A stretch of 64,000 nt of DNA from Actinopolymorpha rutila. Its GTDB lineage: Bacteria > Actinomycetota > Actinomycetes > Propionibacteriales > Actinopolymorphaceae. Position 1 is the first letter of the stretch; each line of letters opens with the position of its first letter. The notes below the pieces were generated by a model. It ran no database searches, was not told the DNA's origin, and saw nothing but the letters and a program-made list of their open reading frames with translations. The stretch covers positions 744,001 through 808,000 of the forward strand of contig NZ_JACBZH010000001.1 in the NCBI RefSeq assembly GCF_013407855.1, read 5' to 3'. A program made the position numbers and the translations under genes. This document shows positions 41,344 to 50,871 of the stretch, one piece after another.

Positions 41344-43218
41344 CTAGCGCCCCTCGCTGGTACTGGCGCGCGGGGCGAGCCTGCGGCTGCTGTCGGGCAG
41401 CCGCTCGGTGACGCCGCGCTCGTCGAGCAGCTCCAGCAGGGGGACCGCCACCCGGCGGGTGGTGCCCAGCGCGATCCGCGCCTGGCTGAGAGTGAACGGC
41501 TGGTCGAGGGCGGCGAGAGTGCGCCGGGCCTGGTCCGGGGCGCCGGGCAGCAGCACCACCGTGTCGGTGACGCGGAGCAACCGGCCGGCGCGTACGGCGG
41601 CGGCGAGCTCACGGGTGCCGAGACCGAGTTCGGCCAGCCGGGCGGCCTCGGGCGCGGCGAACGGTTCGGCCGCCAGGTCGTCCTCGACCGCGCGCACCGC
41701 CTTCTCCACCGCCGGGGGCAGCGTCGCCTCGGTGCCGAGCCGGCGCACCTGCCCGTCCCGCAGCAGCAGGCGGGCGGCACCGGCCACGGCCGGCAGCAGG
41801 GCGGCGGGGACGCCGAGGCGTTGCCGGAGTACGTCGGACGGCATGCCCGCGGCCAGCGGGTGCTCGCGTTCCCAGCCGGCCAGCTCCTCCGGCGCCCGTC
41901 CCAGCAGGTCCGCCCAGTGGTCGGCGTCGGCGCACCAGCCGGCGCCCACGTCGAGGCTGTCCGGCGGCAGCTCGGGCAGGCCCAGCGCGCGGAGCTCGTC
42001 GCGGCGCACCAGGCCGTGCTCGCGCAGGTGGAGGCCGGCGACGTACGCGGCGAGGCGGGTCGATTCGTCCGGGCCGGCCGGGTCGGCTGGGTCGGCTGGG
42101 TCGGCTGGGGTGGCCGGGGAGTTCGCTTCAGGTACGACCGGCGCGAGGGACCGCGCCCTGGTCCGGGCCGCACCCCGCCGGCGCAGTCCGGGCGGAGCGG
42201 CGTCCAGCACCAGCACCCCCGCGGCGACCTGGTGCCGGCCGGGGTCGCGGAGCAGGCCGCGGTCGCCGGTGCGCAGCGGGAGCGGCCGGTCGAGGGTGAG
42301 CCGGGCCGCGCCCGGTCCGAGCGGACGGACCCGCGCCGGCACCGCGGCCGCGCCGACGTGCAGCACCAGAGTCCCCGGCAGCTCATCCCCGGCGTACCGG
42401 AGCGCCACGTCGACGACCTCGGTCTCGCGCCAGGCGTCCGGGGTGACGAGGGCGTCGCCGCGGCCGACGTCGGAACGGTCGACGCCGCGCAGGTTCACCG
42501 CGACCCGGGCGGTCCCGGGGACGCTCCGCAGGTCCTCGCCGAGTGCCTGCAGGCCGCGGACCCGCACCAGCCGGTGCTCCCCCCGGCCGGCGACGGCGAG
42601 GGTGTCGCCGACCGTGAGGGTTCCCGCGGTGAGCGTGCCGGTCACCACGGTGCCGGCACCGCGCACGCTGAACGAGCGGTCCACCCACAGTCGTACGTCG
42701 GCGTCCTGGTCCGGCGTCGGCAGCCGGCGGGTCAGCCCGACCAGCTCGGCCAGCAGGTCGTCCAGCCCCGCGCCGGTGCGGCCGCTGACCGCGACCGAGG
42801 GCACGGCGCCGAGCGTGCTCGCCGCGAGCTGTTCCAGGGCCTGTGCCCGGGCGGGTTCGGGGTCGGCGAGGTCGGAGCGGGTGACGACGAGCAGCCCGTG
42901 GCGTACGCCGAGCGCGTCCAGCGCGGCGAGGTGCTCGGCCGACTGCGCCCGCCACCCCTCGTCGGCGGCCACCACGAACATCGCGGCCGCCACCGGACCC
43001 GCGCCGGCGAGCATGTTGGGGACGAAGCGTTCGTGGCCGGGCACGTCAACGAACGCCAACGGCCGGCCGCCGGGCAGCCGCGTCCAGGCGAAGCCCAGGT
43101 CGATGGTCAGCCCTCGCCGGCGTTCCTCGGCCCAGCGGTCCGGCTCCATGCCGGTGAGGCGGCGGACCAGCGTCGACTTGCCGTGGTCGACGTGGCCGGC
43201 GGTGGCGACGACGTACAT
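41344..43218 (-). CDS. selB: Selenocysteine-specific elongation factor
   Basis: A 624-residue translation factor that delivers Sec-tRNA to UGA codons bearing a SECIS. The GTPase domain starts at residue 1 with AGHVDHGKSTLVRRLTG (P-loop), then LTIDLGFAW (switch I), DVPGHERFVPNM (G3) and VVTRSDLADP (G4, TRSD for NKxD). EF-Tu-like domains 2 and 3 follow. After residue 370 come winged-helix domains that bind the hairpin (LREHGLVRRDELRALGLPEL; FTLSQARIALGTTRRVAVPL, LLDERGVTERLPDSSRRL). It starts 12 bases after selA. Confidence 0.95.
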   Translation of the reverse strand: MYVVATAGHVDHGKSTLVRRLTGMEPDRWAEERRRGLTIDLGFAWTRLPGGRPLAFVDVPGHERFVPNMLAGAGPVAAAMFVVAADEGWRAQSAEHLAALDALGVRHGLLVVTRSDLADPEPARAQALEQLAASTLGAVPSVAVSGRTGAGLDDLLAELVGLTRRLPTPDQDADVRLWVDRSFSVRGAGTVVTGTLTAGTLTVGDTLAVAGRGEHRLVRVRGLQALGEDLRSVPGTARVAVNLRGVDRSDVGRGDALVTPDAWRETEVVDVALRYAGDELPGTLVLHVGAAAVPARVRPLGPGAARLTLDRPLPLRTGDRGLLRDPGRHQVAAGVLVLDAAPPGLRRRGAARTRARSLAPVVPEANSPATPADPADPADPAGPDESTRLAAYVAGLHLREHGLVRRDELRALGLPELPPDSLDVGAGWCADADHWADLLGRAPEELAGWEREHPLAAGMPSDVLRQRLGVPAALLPAVAGAARLLLRDGQVRRLGTEATLPPAVEKAVRAVEDDLAAEPFAAPEAARLAELGLGTRELAAAVRAGRLLRVTDTVVLLPGAPDQARRTLAALDQPFTLSQARIALGTTRRVAVPLLELLDERGVTERLPDSSRRLAPRASTSEGR

Positions 43219-43230
43219 CCCGTGCCGTCC

Positions 43231-44571
43231 TCAGGTCCCCGACGAGGACACGGAACCGGAAACCGAGCTCGCGGCCACGCGGGCGACCGCGTCCGCGACC
43301 ACGGTGTCGTCCTCGGGCGCGACGGTGCGCAGGTCGAGGACGCAGCGGCCCTCGTGCACCCGGCCGACCACGGGCGGGTCGCCGGTACGCAGCGGCACCG
43401 CCCACGCCGCGGGTACGCCGACGCCCCAGCTCGCCAGCTCCACCTCGGGCGCTCCACCTCCACCGACGGCCGACCGGCAGGCCACCGCGGTGGCGTCGAT
43501 CCCGGCCCCGGTGAGCGCGGCGGCGAGCTTGTCCGCCCGTACCCGCAACTCCTCAGGGCCGGCGTCCAGCGCGGCGCGCACCGGCGGAACCGGCCCGCGC
43601 AGCGTCGCCTCCAGGGCCGCGAGGGTGAGCTTGTCCACCCGCATCGCCCGGGCCGCCGGGTGCCGGCGGACCCGCTCCACCATGTCGCGTACGCCGAGGA
43701 TCAGTCCGGCCTGCGGGCCGCCGAGCAGCTTGTCGCCGCTCGCGGTGACCAGTGTCGCGCCCGCGCGCAGGGAGCTCGCGGCGTCCGGCTCGTCCGGCAG
43801 CAGCGGGTGCGGGGCGAGCAGGCCGGAGCCGATGTCGACCACGACGGGCACGCCCAGGCGCTCGCCCAGGTCGGCGAGGTCGGCCACGTCCACCCCGGCG
43901 GTGAAGCCGGACACGACGAAGTTGGACGGATGGATCTTCAGGACGAACCCGGTCTGCGGCCCGATCGCCGCCTCGTAGTCCGCGAGCGTGGTCCGGTTCG
44001 TCGTACCGACCTCGCGCAGCCGGGCACCGCTCGCGGCGAGCAGGTCCGGGATCCGGAAGCCGTCGCCGATCTCCACGAACTCGCCCCGGCTGAGCACGAT
44101 CTCCCGGCCCTGGGCCAGGGTCAGCGCGACCAGCAGCAGGGCGGCGGCGTTGTTGTTGACGACGTGCACCCCGCCCGCGTCGGGTACGGCCCGGGCGAGC
44201 GCGTCCAGAGCGCCGCGTCCGCGCCGGGCCCGGGCGCCGGTGGCCAGGTCGTACTCCACGTCGGTCGTCCCGGCGGCGACGTCCAGCGCCTCCCGGGCGG
44301 CGGCCGACAGCGGGGCGCGGCCGAGGTTGGTGTGCACGATCACGCCGGTCGCGTTCACGACCCGGCGCAGGCTGGTGGCCGACGCGGGCAGGTCGGCGAG
44401 CACGACGTCGACGAGGGCCTCGGGCTCGACCTGGCCGGCGCGGACGCGTTCCTGCGCGGCGGTGACGGCGGCCTTCACGGCATCGCGGCCGAGGCCGCGG
44501 GTCGGCTCGGCCAGCCGGGGGTCGGCGAGGACCACGTCCGTACGGGGTACGCGGCGGCGGGCGTCGGTCAT
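43231..44571 (-). CDS. selA: L-seryl-tRNA(Sec) selenium transferase
   Basis: A 446-residue PLP enzyme that converts Ser-tRNA(Sec) to Sec-tRNA(Sec) with selenophosphate. Visible blocks are RVVNATGVIVHTNLGRAPLS, the glycine-rich VHVVNNNAAALLLVALTLA, FVLKIHPSNFVVSGFT, the conserved VVDIGSGLLAPHPLL and the PLP lysine in VTASGDKLLGGPQAGLILG. Length matches bacterial SelA (about 460). GGAGTGAG precedes ATG 44571. It lies 63 bases downstream of tRNA-Sec and 12 bases before selB. SelD, which makes the selenium donor, is not in this window. Confidence 0.95.
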   Translation of the reverse strand: MTDARRRVPRTDVVLADPRLAEPTRGLGRDAVKAAVTAAQERVRAGQVEPEALVDVVLADLPASATSLRRVVNATGVIVHTNLGRAPLSAAAREALDVAAGTTDVEYDLATGARARRGRGALDALARAVPDAGGVHVVNNNAAALLLVALTLAQGREIVLSRGEFVEIGDGFRIPDLLAASGARLREVGTTNRTTLADYEAAIGPQTGFVLKIHPSNFVVSGFTAGVDVADLADLGERLGVPVVVDIGSGLLAPHPLLPDEPDAASSLRAGATLVTASGDKLLGGPQAGLILGVRDMVERVRRHPAARAMRVDKLTLAALEATLRGPVPPVRAALDAGPEELRVRADKLAAALTGAGIDATAVACRSAVGGGGAPEVELASWGVGVPAAWAVPLRTGDPPVVGRVHEGRCVLDLRTVAPEDDTVVADAVARVAASSVSGSVSSSGT

Positions 44572-44634
44572 CGCGTTCTCACTCCGGGGTGGAGGACAGG
44601 CCAGGCACGTGTCGGAAAGGTGGGCGTGGCGTGG

Positions 44635-44729
44635 TGGCGGAGGCGGACGGGAATCGAACCCGCCAGCGACAGCTCCTGCCGCTCATCGGTGTTGAAGACC
44701 GTGCCGGCCACCAGGCCGGAGACGCCTCC
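44635..44729 (-). tRNA. selC: tRNA-Sec (anticodon UCA)
   Basis: A 95-base tRNA including an encoded CCA. The acceptor begins GGAGGCG (44729-44723) and ends CGCCTCC plus discriminator G and CCA (44637-44635). The anticodon stem CGGT/ACCG encloses the loop CTTCAAC with anticodon TCA at 44695-44693. The T arm is CGGG-TTCGATT-CCCG. A long extra arm and an extended D stem (GGCC/GGCC pairing) account for the extra length typical of tRNA-Sec. It precedes selA on the same strand. Confidence 0.93.
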
Positions 44730-44919
44730 ACGGACCACCGCCACATCATGGCAGCCGATGGTGGGTGACCCCGCCGTGGTCCGATCCGCGTCGTCGGCGA
44801 GGTGTCTTTTCCTGCGTCTGCCGGATTCCTGACACAGATTGACAGGTACGGCTGGGACGCTCGTCTCGCAGTCCGGCGAACGGCCGGGCCAGGACAGGCC
44901 AGGACAGGGAGGAACCGCG

Positions 44920-45339
44920 ATGGGACACCGCGCGACCGGAAGCTTCGAGATCACCCGCTGGGACGCCACCACCGAGGAGGAGGACGGCGGCGTGACCATC
45001 GCGAGCGTCCTGGTCGGCAAGGAGTTCCGCGGCGGCCTGACGGGGACGAGCGCCGCCCGGCTGCTCACGGTCACCGGGCAGGTACCCACGTCGGCGGCGT
45101 ACGTCGCGGTAGAACGGATGACCGGCAGCCTGGACGGCCGTACCGGTAGCTTCGTGGTCCAGCACTCGGCGACGATGGAGGGCGACGGTGGAGAGCAGCA
45201 CAGCACCATGACGGTGACCGTGGTCCCCGACACCGGGACCGGCGAGCTGGCCGGAATCCGCGGCGAGGTGACCATCACCGTGCACGAGGACGGAAGCCAC
45301 ACCTACGCCATCGAGTACGACTTCGGGCAGCTTCGGTGA
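44920..45339 (+). CDS. DUF3224 family protein
   Basis: A 139-residue DUF3224 protein, a small beta-barrel (AOC-like) fold of unknown function. Family pattern: GSFEITRWDATTEEEDGGVT, then a strand run with RLLTVTGQVPTSAAYVAVER, FVVQHSATM and VTITVHEDGSHTYAIEYDF. ATG 44920 follows GGGAGGA. Upstream are two near copies of CCAGGACAGG. Its end overlaps the SDR start (GTGA), so the two genes form an operon divergent from tRNA-Sec. Confidence 0.85.
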   Translation: MGHRATGSFEITRWDATTEEEDGGVTIASVLVGKEFRGGLTGTSAARLLTVTGQVPTSAAYVAVERMTGSLDGRTGSFVVQHSATMEGDGGEQHSTMTVTVVPDTGTGELAGIRGEVTITVHEDGSHTYAIEYDFGQLR

Positions 45340-46217
45340 TCGACACCGGGCTGGCCGGCCGGGTGGCGGTGGTGACCGGCTCGAACAGCCCCGTCGGCAT
45401 CGGTGCCGCGATCGCCCGCGCGCTGGCCAGCGAAGGCGTGGCGATCGGGCTCGCGTTCCTCCCGACCCCGCCCCCACCGGCCGAGCCCTCGACCGGGAGC
45501 GGGACCGAGGACCCGGCGGACGAACCCGGCGCACGGGCGTACGCCGAGGCGACCGCCTCCGACGGCGCCCAGGTGCTGGCGGAGGTACGCGCCGAAGGTG
45601 TCGAGGCGGAGATCTTCGTCGTCGACCTGGCGGACCCGCGGGCCTGCGCCGGTCTGCTCGGCGAGGTGGAGCGCACCCTCGGTCCCGTCGACATCCTCGT
45701 GAACAACGCCGCCCTCTCCGTACCCGACACGTTCGTCCCGCAGCGCGACCCGGTCTTCTACTTCGACGGCCACCCGGTCCTGGACGCGGCCAACCTCGAC
45801 CGGCACTACGCGCTCAACACCCGCGCGCCGGCGCTGCTGATGGCCGACTTCCACCACCGGCTGCTCGAGCGTGGCGGCGGCTGGGGCCGGATCGTCAACC
45901 TCAGTACGGACGGCGCGCCGCAGTTTCCGGGCGAGGTCTCCTACGGCGCCACGAAGTACGCGCTGGAAAGCCTCACCCGTTCCGCGGCGCAGGAGATGGC
46001 CCCGGCCGGCGTCACCGTCAACACCATCGCGCCCGGTCCGGTGCAGACCGGCTGGATCGGGCCGGACCTCGCCGAGACCGCGGCGGCGATGAGCCCGTTC
46101 GGCCGGCTCGGGCAGCCCGACGACATCGCCGACATCGCTGTGTTCCTCGCCTCCGACCAGGCGCGGTGGCTGTCCGGGCAGACGTTCTACGCCGGCGGCG
46201 GCAAGCGCACGTTCTGA
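45336..46217 (+). CDS. Short-chain dehydrogenase/reductase
   Basis: A 293-residue SDR. The NAD(P) motif is VAVVTGSNSPVGIGAAIARA (TGxxxxxGxG variant) at residues 11-30. Next come DILVNNAALSVPD, the catalytic Tyr and Lys in VSYGATKYALES (YxxxK), and Ser in IVNLSTDGAP. A Pro/Glu/Gly-rich insertion sits at about residues 43-65, after beta2. The end ARWLSGQTFYAGGG is typical of the classical family. The substrate is unknown. GTG 45336 overlaps the DUF3224 stop. Confidence 0.87.
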   Translation: MIDTGLAGRVAVVTGSNSPVGIGAAIARALASEGVAIGLAFLPTPPPPAEPSTGSGTEDPADEPGARAYAEATASDGAQVLAEVRAEGVEAEIFVVDLADPRACAGLLGEVERTLGPVDILVNNAALSVPDTFVPQRDPVFYFDGHPVLDAANLDRHYALNTRAPALLMADFHHRLLERGGGWGRIVNLSTDGAPQFPGEVSYGATKYALESLTRSAAQEMAPAGVTVNTIAPGPVQTGWIGPDLAETAAAMSPFGRLGQPDDIADIAVFLASDQARWLSGQTFYAGGGKRTF

Positions 46218-46309
46218 CATCCGCCCGTCCGTTCGTGGTCGCCCGCGAGTACCGGCCCGTGCCCCGGGTAGGGGCGCAGGACGAACGCAACGACCCCTGG
46301 GGGCTGGGA

Positions 46310-48469
46310 ATGGACGACCCGACCACGAACGATCCGACGACGGCATCCGGTGACGGGCACCTCCGCGAGGACGCCGACAGCAAGGACCGGCAGCTCGAGG
46401 CGTCCCGCGTGGACGTCGAGGGCACGCACCTGACCACCGACCAGGGCGTTCGCGTCGACCACACCGACGACTCCCTGACCGTCGGCGAGCGCGGTCCGAC
46501 GCTGCTGGAGGACTTCCACTTCCGGGAGAAGATCACTCACTTCGACCACGAGCGCATCCCGGAGCGGGTGGTGCACGCGCGAGGTGCGGGTGCGTACGGC
46601 TACTTCGAGGCGTACGAGTCGATGGCCGACGTCACCGTCGCCGACTTCCTGGCCGAGGCCGGCCGGCGTACTCCCGTGTTCGTGCGGTTCTCCACCGTCG
46701 CCGGCTCGCGCGGGTCGGCCGACACCGTGCGCGACGTGCGCGGGTTCGCGACGAAGTTCTACACCCGGCAGGGCAACTACGACCTGGTCGGGAACAACAT
46801 GCCGGTGTTCTTCATCCAGGACGGCATCAAGTTCCCCGACTTCGTGCACGCGGTGAAACCCGAACCCCACAACGAGATTCCGCAGGCCGCGTCCGCCCAC
46901 GACACGTTCTGGGACTTCATCGGGCTGCAACCGGAGTCGCTGCACATGGTGATGTGGGCGATGTCGGACCGGGCACTGCCGCGCAGCTACCGGATGATGG
47001 AGGGCTTCGGCGTCCACACCTTCCGGTTCGTCGACGCCGAGGGGCGCGGCACGTTCGTGAAGTTCCACTGGAAGCCGCTGCTCGGCGTCCACTCCCTGGT
47101 GTGGGACGAGACGCAGAAGATCGCCGGCAAGGATCCCGACTTCAACCGGCGGGACCTGTGGAAGGCGATCGAGTCCGGCAGCTACCCGGAGTGGGAGCTC
47201 GGCGTGCAGTTGGTACCGGAGGAGGACGAGTTCGCGTTCGACTTCGACCTGCTGGACCCGACGAAGATCATCCCGGAGGAGCAGGTGCCGGTCCGCCGGA
47301 TCGGCAAACTGGTGCTCGACCGCAACCCGGACAACTTCTTCGCCGAGACCGAGCAGGTCGCGTTCCACACCGCGAACGTCGTGCCGGGCATCGACTTCAC
47401 CAACGACCCGCTGCTGCAGGCGCGCAACTTCTCCTACCTCGACACGCAGCTGATCCGCCTGGGCGGCCCGAACTTCGCCCAGATCCCGGTCAACCGGCCG
47501 ACCGCCCCGGTCACCACCAACCACCGGGACGGCTACCACCAGCACCAGATCTACCGCACGCAGTCCAGCTACGCCCCGAACACCGTCGGCGGCGGCTGCC
47601 CGGCGGTGGGCGGTGACGGCGAGGTGTTCCGGCACTACCAGGAACGCGTCGACGGCCACAAGATCCGTAAGCGGAGCGAGAGTTTCAAGGAGTACTACAA
47701 CCAGGCCACGTTGTTCTGGAACAGCATGTCCGCGCCGGAGAAGGAGCACATCGTCGCGGCGTTCCAGTTCGAGCTGGCCAAGGTCGAGCGCAAGTACATC
47801 CGCGAACGCGTCGTCGAACACCTCAACCGGATCGACCACGAGCTCGCCGTCGCGGTGGCCAAGGGAGTCGGCGTCGAGCCGCCGGCCTCGGCCGACCGCC
47901 CCAACCACGGAAACTCCTCCCCGGCACTGAGCCAGGTGCGCCCCGGCGCGCCGATCGACACCCGGATGGTCGCGGTGCTCGCGGCCGACGGCGTGGACGA
48001 GGTGCACGTGAACGCGCTGGTGGAGAACCTCTCCGGGATGGGCCTGCTGCCGGAGGTGCTCGGCCTGCGCGACGGAAAGCTCACCACCACGAACGGCTCC
48101 ACCGTCGAGACCGACCGCCGGCTGAACACCATGGCGTCGGTGCTGTACGACGCGGTGGTCGTGCCCGGTGGGGCCGAGGCCGCGCAGGCGCTGTCCCGCG
48201 ACGGCGAAGCCGTGCACTTCCTCGCCGAGGCGTTCAAGCACGCCAAGACCGTGGGCGCGGTGGCGGAGGGGATCGACGTGCTCTCCCGGGCGCCCATCGG
48301 TGAGGTCATGGTCGCCACCGACGCCGACCAGCCGGTCAACGACCGCGGCGTGATCACCCAGGGGCGCGGTCCGGACAAGAACCGTCTGGAGGACTTCTGC
48401 CGGATGTTCGCCGAGGCGATGAGCCTGCACCGGCACTGGGACCGCGAGACCGACGCCGTACCGGCCTGA
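46310..48469 (+). CDS. katE: Large-subunit catalase (HPII/KatE type)
   Basis: A 719-residue clade-2 catalase that dismutates hydrogen peroxide. The catalytic His is in [20 protein letters not shown], with Ser and Asn in [15 protein letters not shown] and [16 protein letters not shown]. The proximal heme Tyr is in [18 protein letters not shown] (RxxxY). After residue 560 a flavodoxin/DJ-1-like domain ([37 protein letters not shown]) is present, as in HPII. The N-terminus is charged and unstructured. ATG 46310 is preceded by GGG-rich sequence without a strong ribosome binding site. A strong terminator follows. Confidence 0.94.
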   Translation: MDDPTTNDPTTASGDGHLREDADSKDRQLEASRVDVEGTHLTTDQGVRVDHTDDSLTVGERGPTLLEDFHFREKITHFDHERIPERVVHARGAGAYGYFEAYESMADVTVADFLAEAGRRTPVFVRFSTVAGSRGSADTVRDVRGFATKFYTRQGNYDLVGNNMPVFFIQDGIKFPDFVHAVKPEPHNEIPQAASAHDTFWDFIGLQPESLHMVMWAMSDRALPRSYRMMEGFGVHTFRFVDAEGRGTFVKFHWKPLLGVHSLVWDETQKIAGKDPDFNRRDLWKAIESGSYPEWELGVQLVPEEDEFAFDFDLLDPTKIIPEEQVPVRRIGKLVLDRNPDNFFAETEQVAFHTANVVPGIDFTNDPLLQARNFSYLDTQLIRLGGPNFAQIPVNRPTAPVTTNHRDGYHQHQIYRTQSSYAPNTVGGGCPAVGGDGEVFRHYQERVDGHKIRKRSESFKEYYNQATLFWNSMSAPEKEHIVAAFQFELAKVERKYIRERVVEHLNRIDHELAVAVAKGVGVEPPASADRPNHGNSSPALSQVRPGAPIDTRMVAVLAADGVDEVHVNALVENLSGMGLLPEVLGLRDGKLTTTNGSTVETDRRLNTMASVLYDAVVVPGGAEAAQALSRDGEAVHFLAEAFKHAKTVGAVAEGIDVLSRAPIGEVMVATDADQPVNDRGVITQGRGPDKNRLEDFCRMFAEAMSLHRHWDRETDAVPA

Positions 48470-48489
48470 CGTACGACGCACTCGTCGAA

Positions 48490-48535
48490 AGGTGGTGCGG
48501 AAATCCCTTGTCCGTAAGGGATCTCCGCACCACCT
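48490..48535 (+). terminator. Strong terminator after katE
   Basis: A 12-bp outer stem (AGGTGGTGCGGA with TCCGCACCACCT), one mismatch, a 7-bp inner stem (ATCCCTT with AAGGGAT) and a 6-base loop, followed by CTTGTTTGTG. It lies 20 bases after the katE stop and is one of the clearest terminators in the window. Confidence 0.9.
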
Positions 48536-48710
48536 CTTGTTTGTGTCCACCCCGGATTGACAGCGGTCCGGCGGCAGTCGTGCCTAGGATGATGAGTCGG
48601 TAACAGAGTCCTGGGCCGCGTGCGGTGTGTCCGGCAGAATCGGAGGAGTTTCTCCTTGCTGTGCGGCACATTCGCCCCGGCCGCCGCGTCGGCTTTCCGC
48701 GGGGGGAAAC

Positions 48711-49313
48711 ATGAGCAGGGACAACGCCAGGAGTGAGCGCGGCGGTTTCACGTGGAGTGACCCGCGGGCGTTCTTCGGCCTGTTGGTGATCATCGGGTTC
48801 GCCGGATTCGTGGCGTACCTGTCTCAACAGGCGGGTTCGTGGGACCACTACGTGAGTCTGTACGCCGGAGTGGCCGCGGTCGTCGCGGCGACGCTGGGTG
48901 CGGTGATGGGATTCTCCCTCAACCAGGGAAGGATTTCCGACGCCAAGACCGAGATGAACCACGCCGTCCTCGAACGCCAGGAGATGCAGGAAAGGATCGA
49001 GAGCGCCTACGCCGTCCTCGCCGACGCGCGGGAGACGCTGGCGAAGGTGGAGGTCGTTCTGCGCGAGACCAGCGCCCTGCGGGCGGCCCGGAAGAACGAC
49101 CCGTCCAAGCACGTCGAGAGCCTCGGGTTCGAGTCCGAGACGCTGGCCGAGGCGGCGAGCTCGGTGCGGGAGCAGTTGCCCCCGGAGGCCGAGCTCGTCG
49201 ACGCCACCCGGGTGCACGAGGTGGACCCGAGGTTCGACCACCTCGCCCTGAGCGCGGACGAACTCCTCGAGGAGGTGCGCGCCCGGCACCGCTACCTGCG
49301 CCGGATCGACTAG
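48711..49313 (+). CDS. Two-helix membrane protein with cytoplasmic coiled coil
   Basis: A 200-residue protein that I do not recognise. Two membrane helices (FFGLLVIIGFAGFVAYLSQQ at about 21-40 and YAGVAAVVAATLGAVMGFSL at about 51-70) are followed by a long, charged helical region (MNHAVLERQEMQERIESAYA, ARETLAKVEVVLRETSALRA) that is probably a coiled coil. The N-terminus is basic. ATG 48711 follows a GGGGGGAA ribosome binding site. A possible -10 (TAGGAT, 48585-48590) would give a leader of about 110 bases, and this leader contains a small GGAG/CTCC hairpin. It ends near a 28-base palindrome between convergent genes. Confidence 0.65.
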   Translation: MSRDNARSERGGFTWSDPRAFFGLLVIIGFAGFVAYLSQQAGSWDHYVSLYAGVAAVVAATLGAVMGFSLNQGRISDAKTEMNHAVLERQEMQERIESAYAVLADARETLAKVEVVLRETSALRAARKNDPSKHVESLGFESETLAEAASSVREQLPPEAELVDATRVHEVDPRFDHLALSADELLEEVRARHRYLRRID

Positions 49314-49363
49314 GTTCCGCAGGACGGACCCTCGACCCTGGAAACGTGTGCGAGAGAGGTCCT

Positions 49364-49391
49364 GGCCGATTCTTCCGCGGAAGAATCGGCC
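49364..49391. terminator. 28-bp perfect CCGCGG-centred palindrome (copy 4) between convergent genes
   Basis: The core TTCTTCCGCGGAAGAA is extended to a perfect 28-base palindrome by GGCCGA and TCGGCC arms. It lies 50 bases after the plus-strand gene and 16 bases before the minus-strand stop, so it may act as a bidirectional terminator. It is the longest of four copies. Confidence 0.7.
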
Positions 49392-49406
49392 GGCCCGGCG
49401 TGCCGG

Positions 49407-50777
49407 TCAGGGAACGATGTTCTGGTTGAGGTGGAAGAGGTTTCCCGGGTCGTACGCCTGCTTCACCGCGACCAGCCGGTCGTAGTTGTCCCGGTAGTTG
49501 GTGGGCGTCTTCGGCTGGTCGTCCTCGGACATGAAGTTGACGTACCCCGCTTCCGCCGAGTACGGCGCGACGGCCTGGTAGTAGGCGCGTACCCAGCCGA
49601 TGTTGGCCTCGTTGTCGGCCGGGTCGGGCCAGACGCCGGCGATGACGGTCGCGAACGTCATGTCCCGGTTGGCGAAGGCGGTGGCGTCGCCGTCGACGCG
49701 GTGCGCCGCGCCGTTGATCGGGTAGATGTGCATGGTGGAGTTGACGGCCGGCAGTCGCGGCCCGAACTCGCAGTGCGCCGCGATCGCCTCGTCGGTGAGC
49801 TCGCGGGCGAACGCCGCCTTCCAGTAGTGCTGCATCCCGGGCGGCACGAGCGCGTCGAACATCGAGTTGAGTGCCGGGTAGGGCATCGGGCCGAGGTGCT
49901 CGGCGACGGGCGGCGCCACCTCGCGGATCGGTGCGACGGCCCGCTCGGCGTCCTCCATCGGCCCGGCCCAGCAGGTCACCAGTCCGACGAGCGGGACGCC
50001 GTGGCGTTCGACCGGGATGAACGGCAGCGGCGGGCCGAGCTGGAACGCCGGGAACACCGACAGCCGTTCGTCCGCGGTCTGGATGAAGTCGCGGTAGAAG
50101 CGGAGAACGTCGGCGGCGTGGTCGATGTCGAAGAAGATCGGCCCGGCGTAGACGTCGCACACCGGGTGCAGCCCGAACTCCATCGACGTCACCACCCCGA
50201 AGTTGCCGCCGCCACCCCGAAGCGCCCAGAACAGGTCGGCGTTGTCGTCCGGGCTCGCGAGGAGGAACCTCCCGTCGGCGGTCACCACGTCCGCACTGCG
50301 CAGGTTGTCGCAGGACAGGCCGAGCGACCGGTCCAGGTGGCCGATGCCGCCGCCCAGGGTGAGGCCGCCGATGCCCGTGGTGGAGACGATTCCGCCCGGC
50401 GCGACCAGCCCGAACGCGTGGGTGGCGGCGTCGAAGTCGCCCCAGGTGGCTCCGCCCTCGGCGCGTGCGGTGGCGGCCCGCGGATCGACCCGTACGCCAC
50501 GCATGCCGGCCAGGTCGAGCACCACTCCGTCGTCGCAGGTGCCGTACCCCGGCACGCTGTGCCCGCCGCCCCGCACCGCGAGGTCGACGTCGCTGTCCCG
50601 GGCGAAGTCCACGGTCGCGCGGACGTCGCCGGCGTTCGTGGCCCGGACGACCACCCGCGGTCTGCGGTCGATCATCGCGTTGTAGACCCGCCGTGCCGGC
50701 TCGTACTCGACGTCGGCTGCGGTGACCACGCGGCCGCGCACCCGCTCGCGGAGGTCGTCGACAGTGGGTTTGTCCAT
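49407..50777 (-). CDS. BBE-type FAD-linked oxidase
   Basis: A 456-residue flavoenzyme of the berberine-bridge/6-hydroxynicotine oxidase family. The FAD domain shows VDLAVRGGGHSVPGYGTCDD, whose His is the usual 8-alpha covalent FAD ligand, and GIGHLDRSLGLSCDNLRSAD, whose Cys is the second (6-S) ligand of bicovalent members. ALRGGGGNFGVVTSMEFGLH and the C-terminal YYQAVAPYSAEAGYVNFMSE, NYDRLVAVKQAYDPGNLFHL are also typical. No Tat signal. It probably oxidises an alcohol or amine group of a sugar or secondary metabolite. Confidence 0.9.
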   Translation of the reverse strand: MDKPTVDDLRERVRGRVVTAADVEYEPARRVYNAMIDRRPRVVVRATNAGDVRATVDFARDSDVDLAVRGGGHSVPGYGTCDDGVVLDLAGMRGVRVDPRAATARAEGGATWGDFDAATHAFGLVAPGGIVSTTGIGGLTLGGGIGHLDRSLGLSCDNLRSADVVTADGRFLLASPDDNADLFWALRGGGGNFGVVTSMEFGLHPVCDVYAGPIFFDIDHAADVLRFYRDFIQTADERLSVFPAFQLGPPLPFIPVERHGVPLVGLVTCWAGPMEDAERAVAPIREVAPPVAEHLGPMPYPALNSMFDALVPPGMQHYWKAAFARELTDEAIAAHCEFGPRLPAVNSTMHIYPINGAAHRVDGDATAFANRDMTFATVIAGVWPDPADNEANIGWVRAYYQAVAPYSAEAGYVNFMSEDDQPKTPTNYRDNYDRLVAVKQAYDPGNLFHLNQNIVP

Positions 50778-50871
50778 GATGTCCTCACCGCCCTCGGGCT
50801 CGTTCGCAAGCGGAGGGAAGCGAAGGGGAGGCCCCCCTTAATCACACGCTACGTCGGCCGGTGAGGGCGGT

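Noticed and set aside
38167..44832. A plus-strand open stretch of more than 2,200 codons antisense to the FDH-sel genes
   Set aside because: It is the expected stop-poor shadow of high-GC genes. Its composition is Arg/Gly/Val-rich without domains, while the minus strand carries complete, motif-bearing genes and a tRNA.
44839..44844. TTGACA as a -35 element for the DUF3224 gene
   Set aside because: No TANNNT hexamer lies 16-19 bases downstream, and the site could equally be incidental.
48557..48590. A sigma-A promoter TTGACA ... TAGGAT before the coiled-coil membrane gene
   Set aside because: The spacer is 22 bases, too long for a normal -35/-10 pair. I mention only the -10 as possible.
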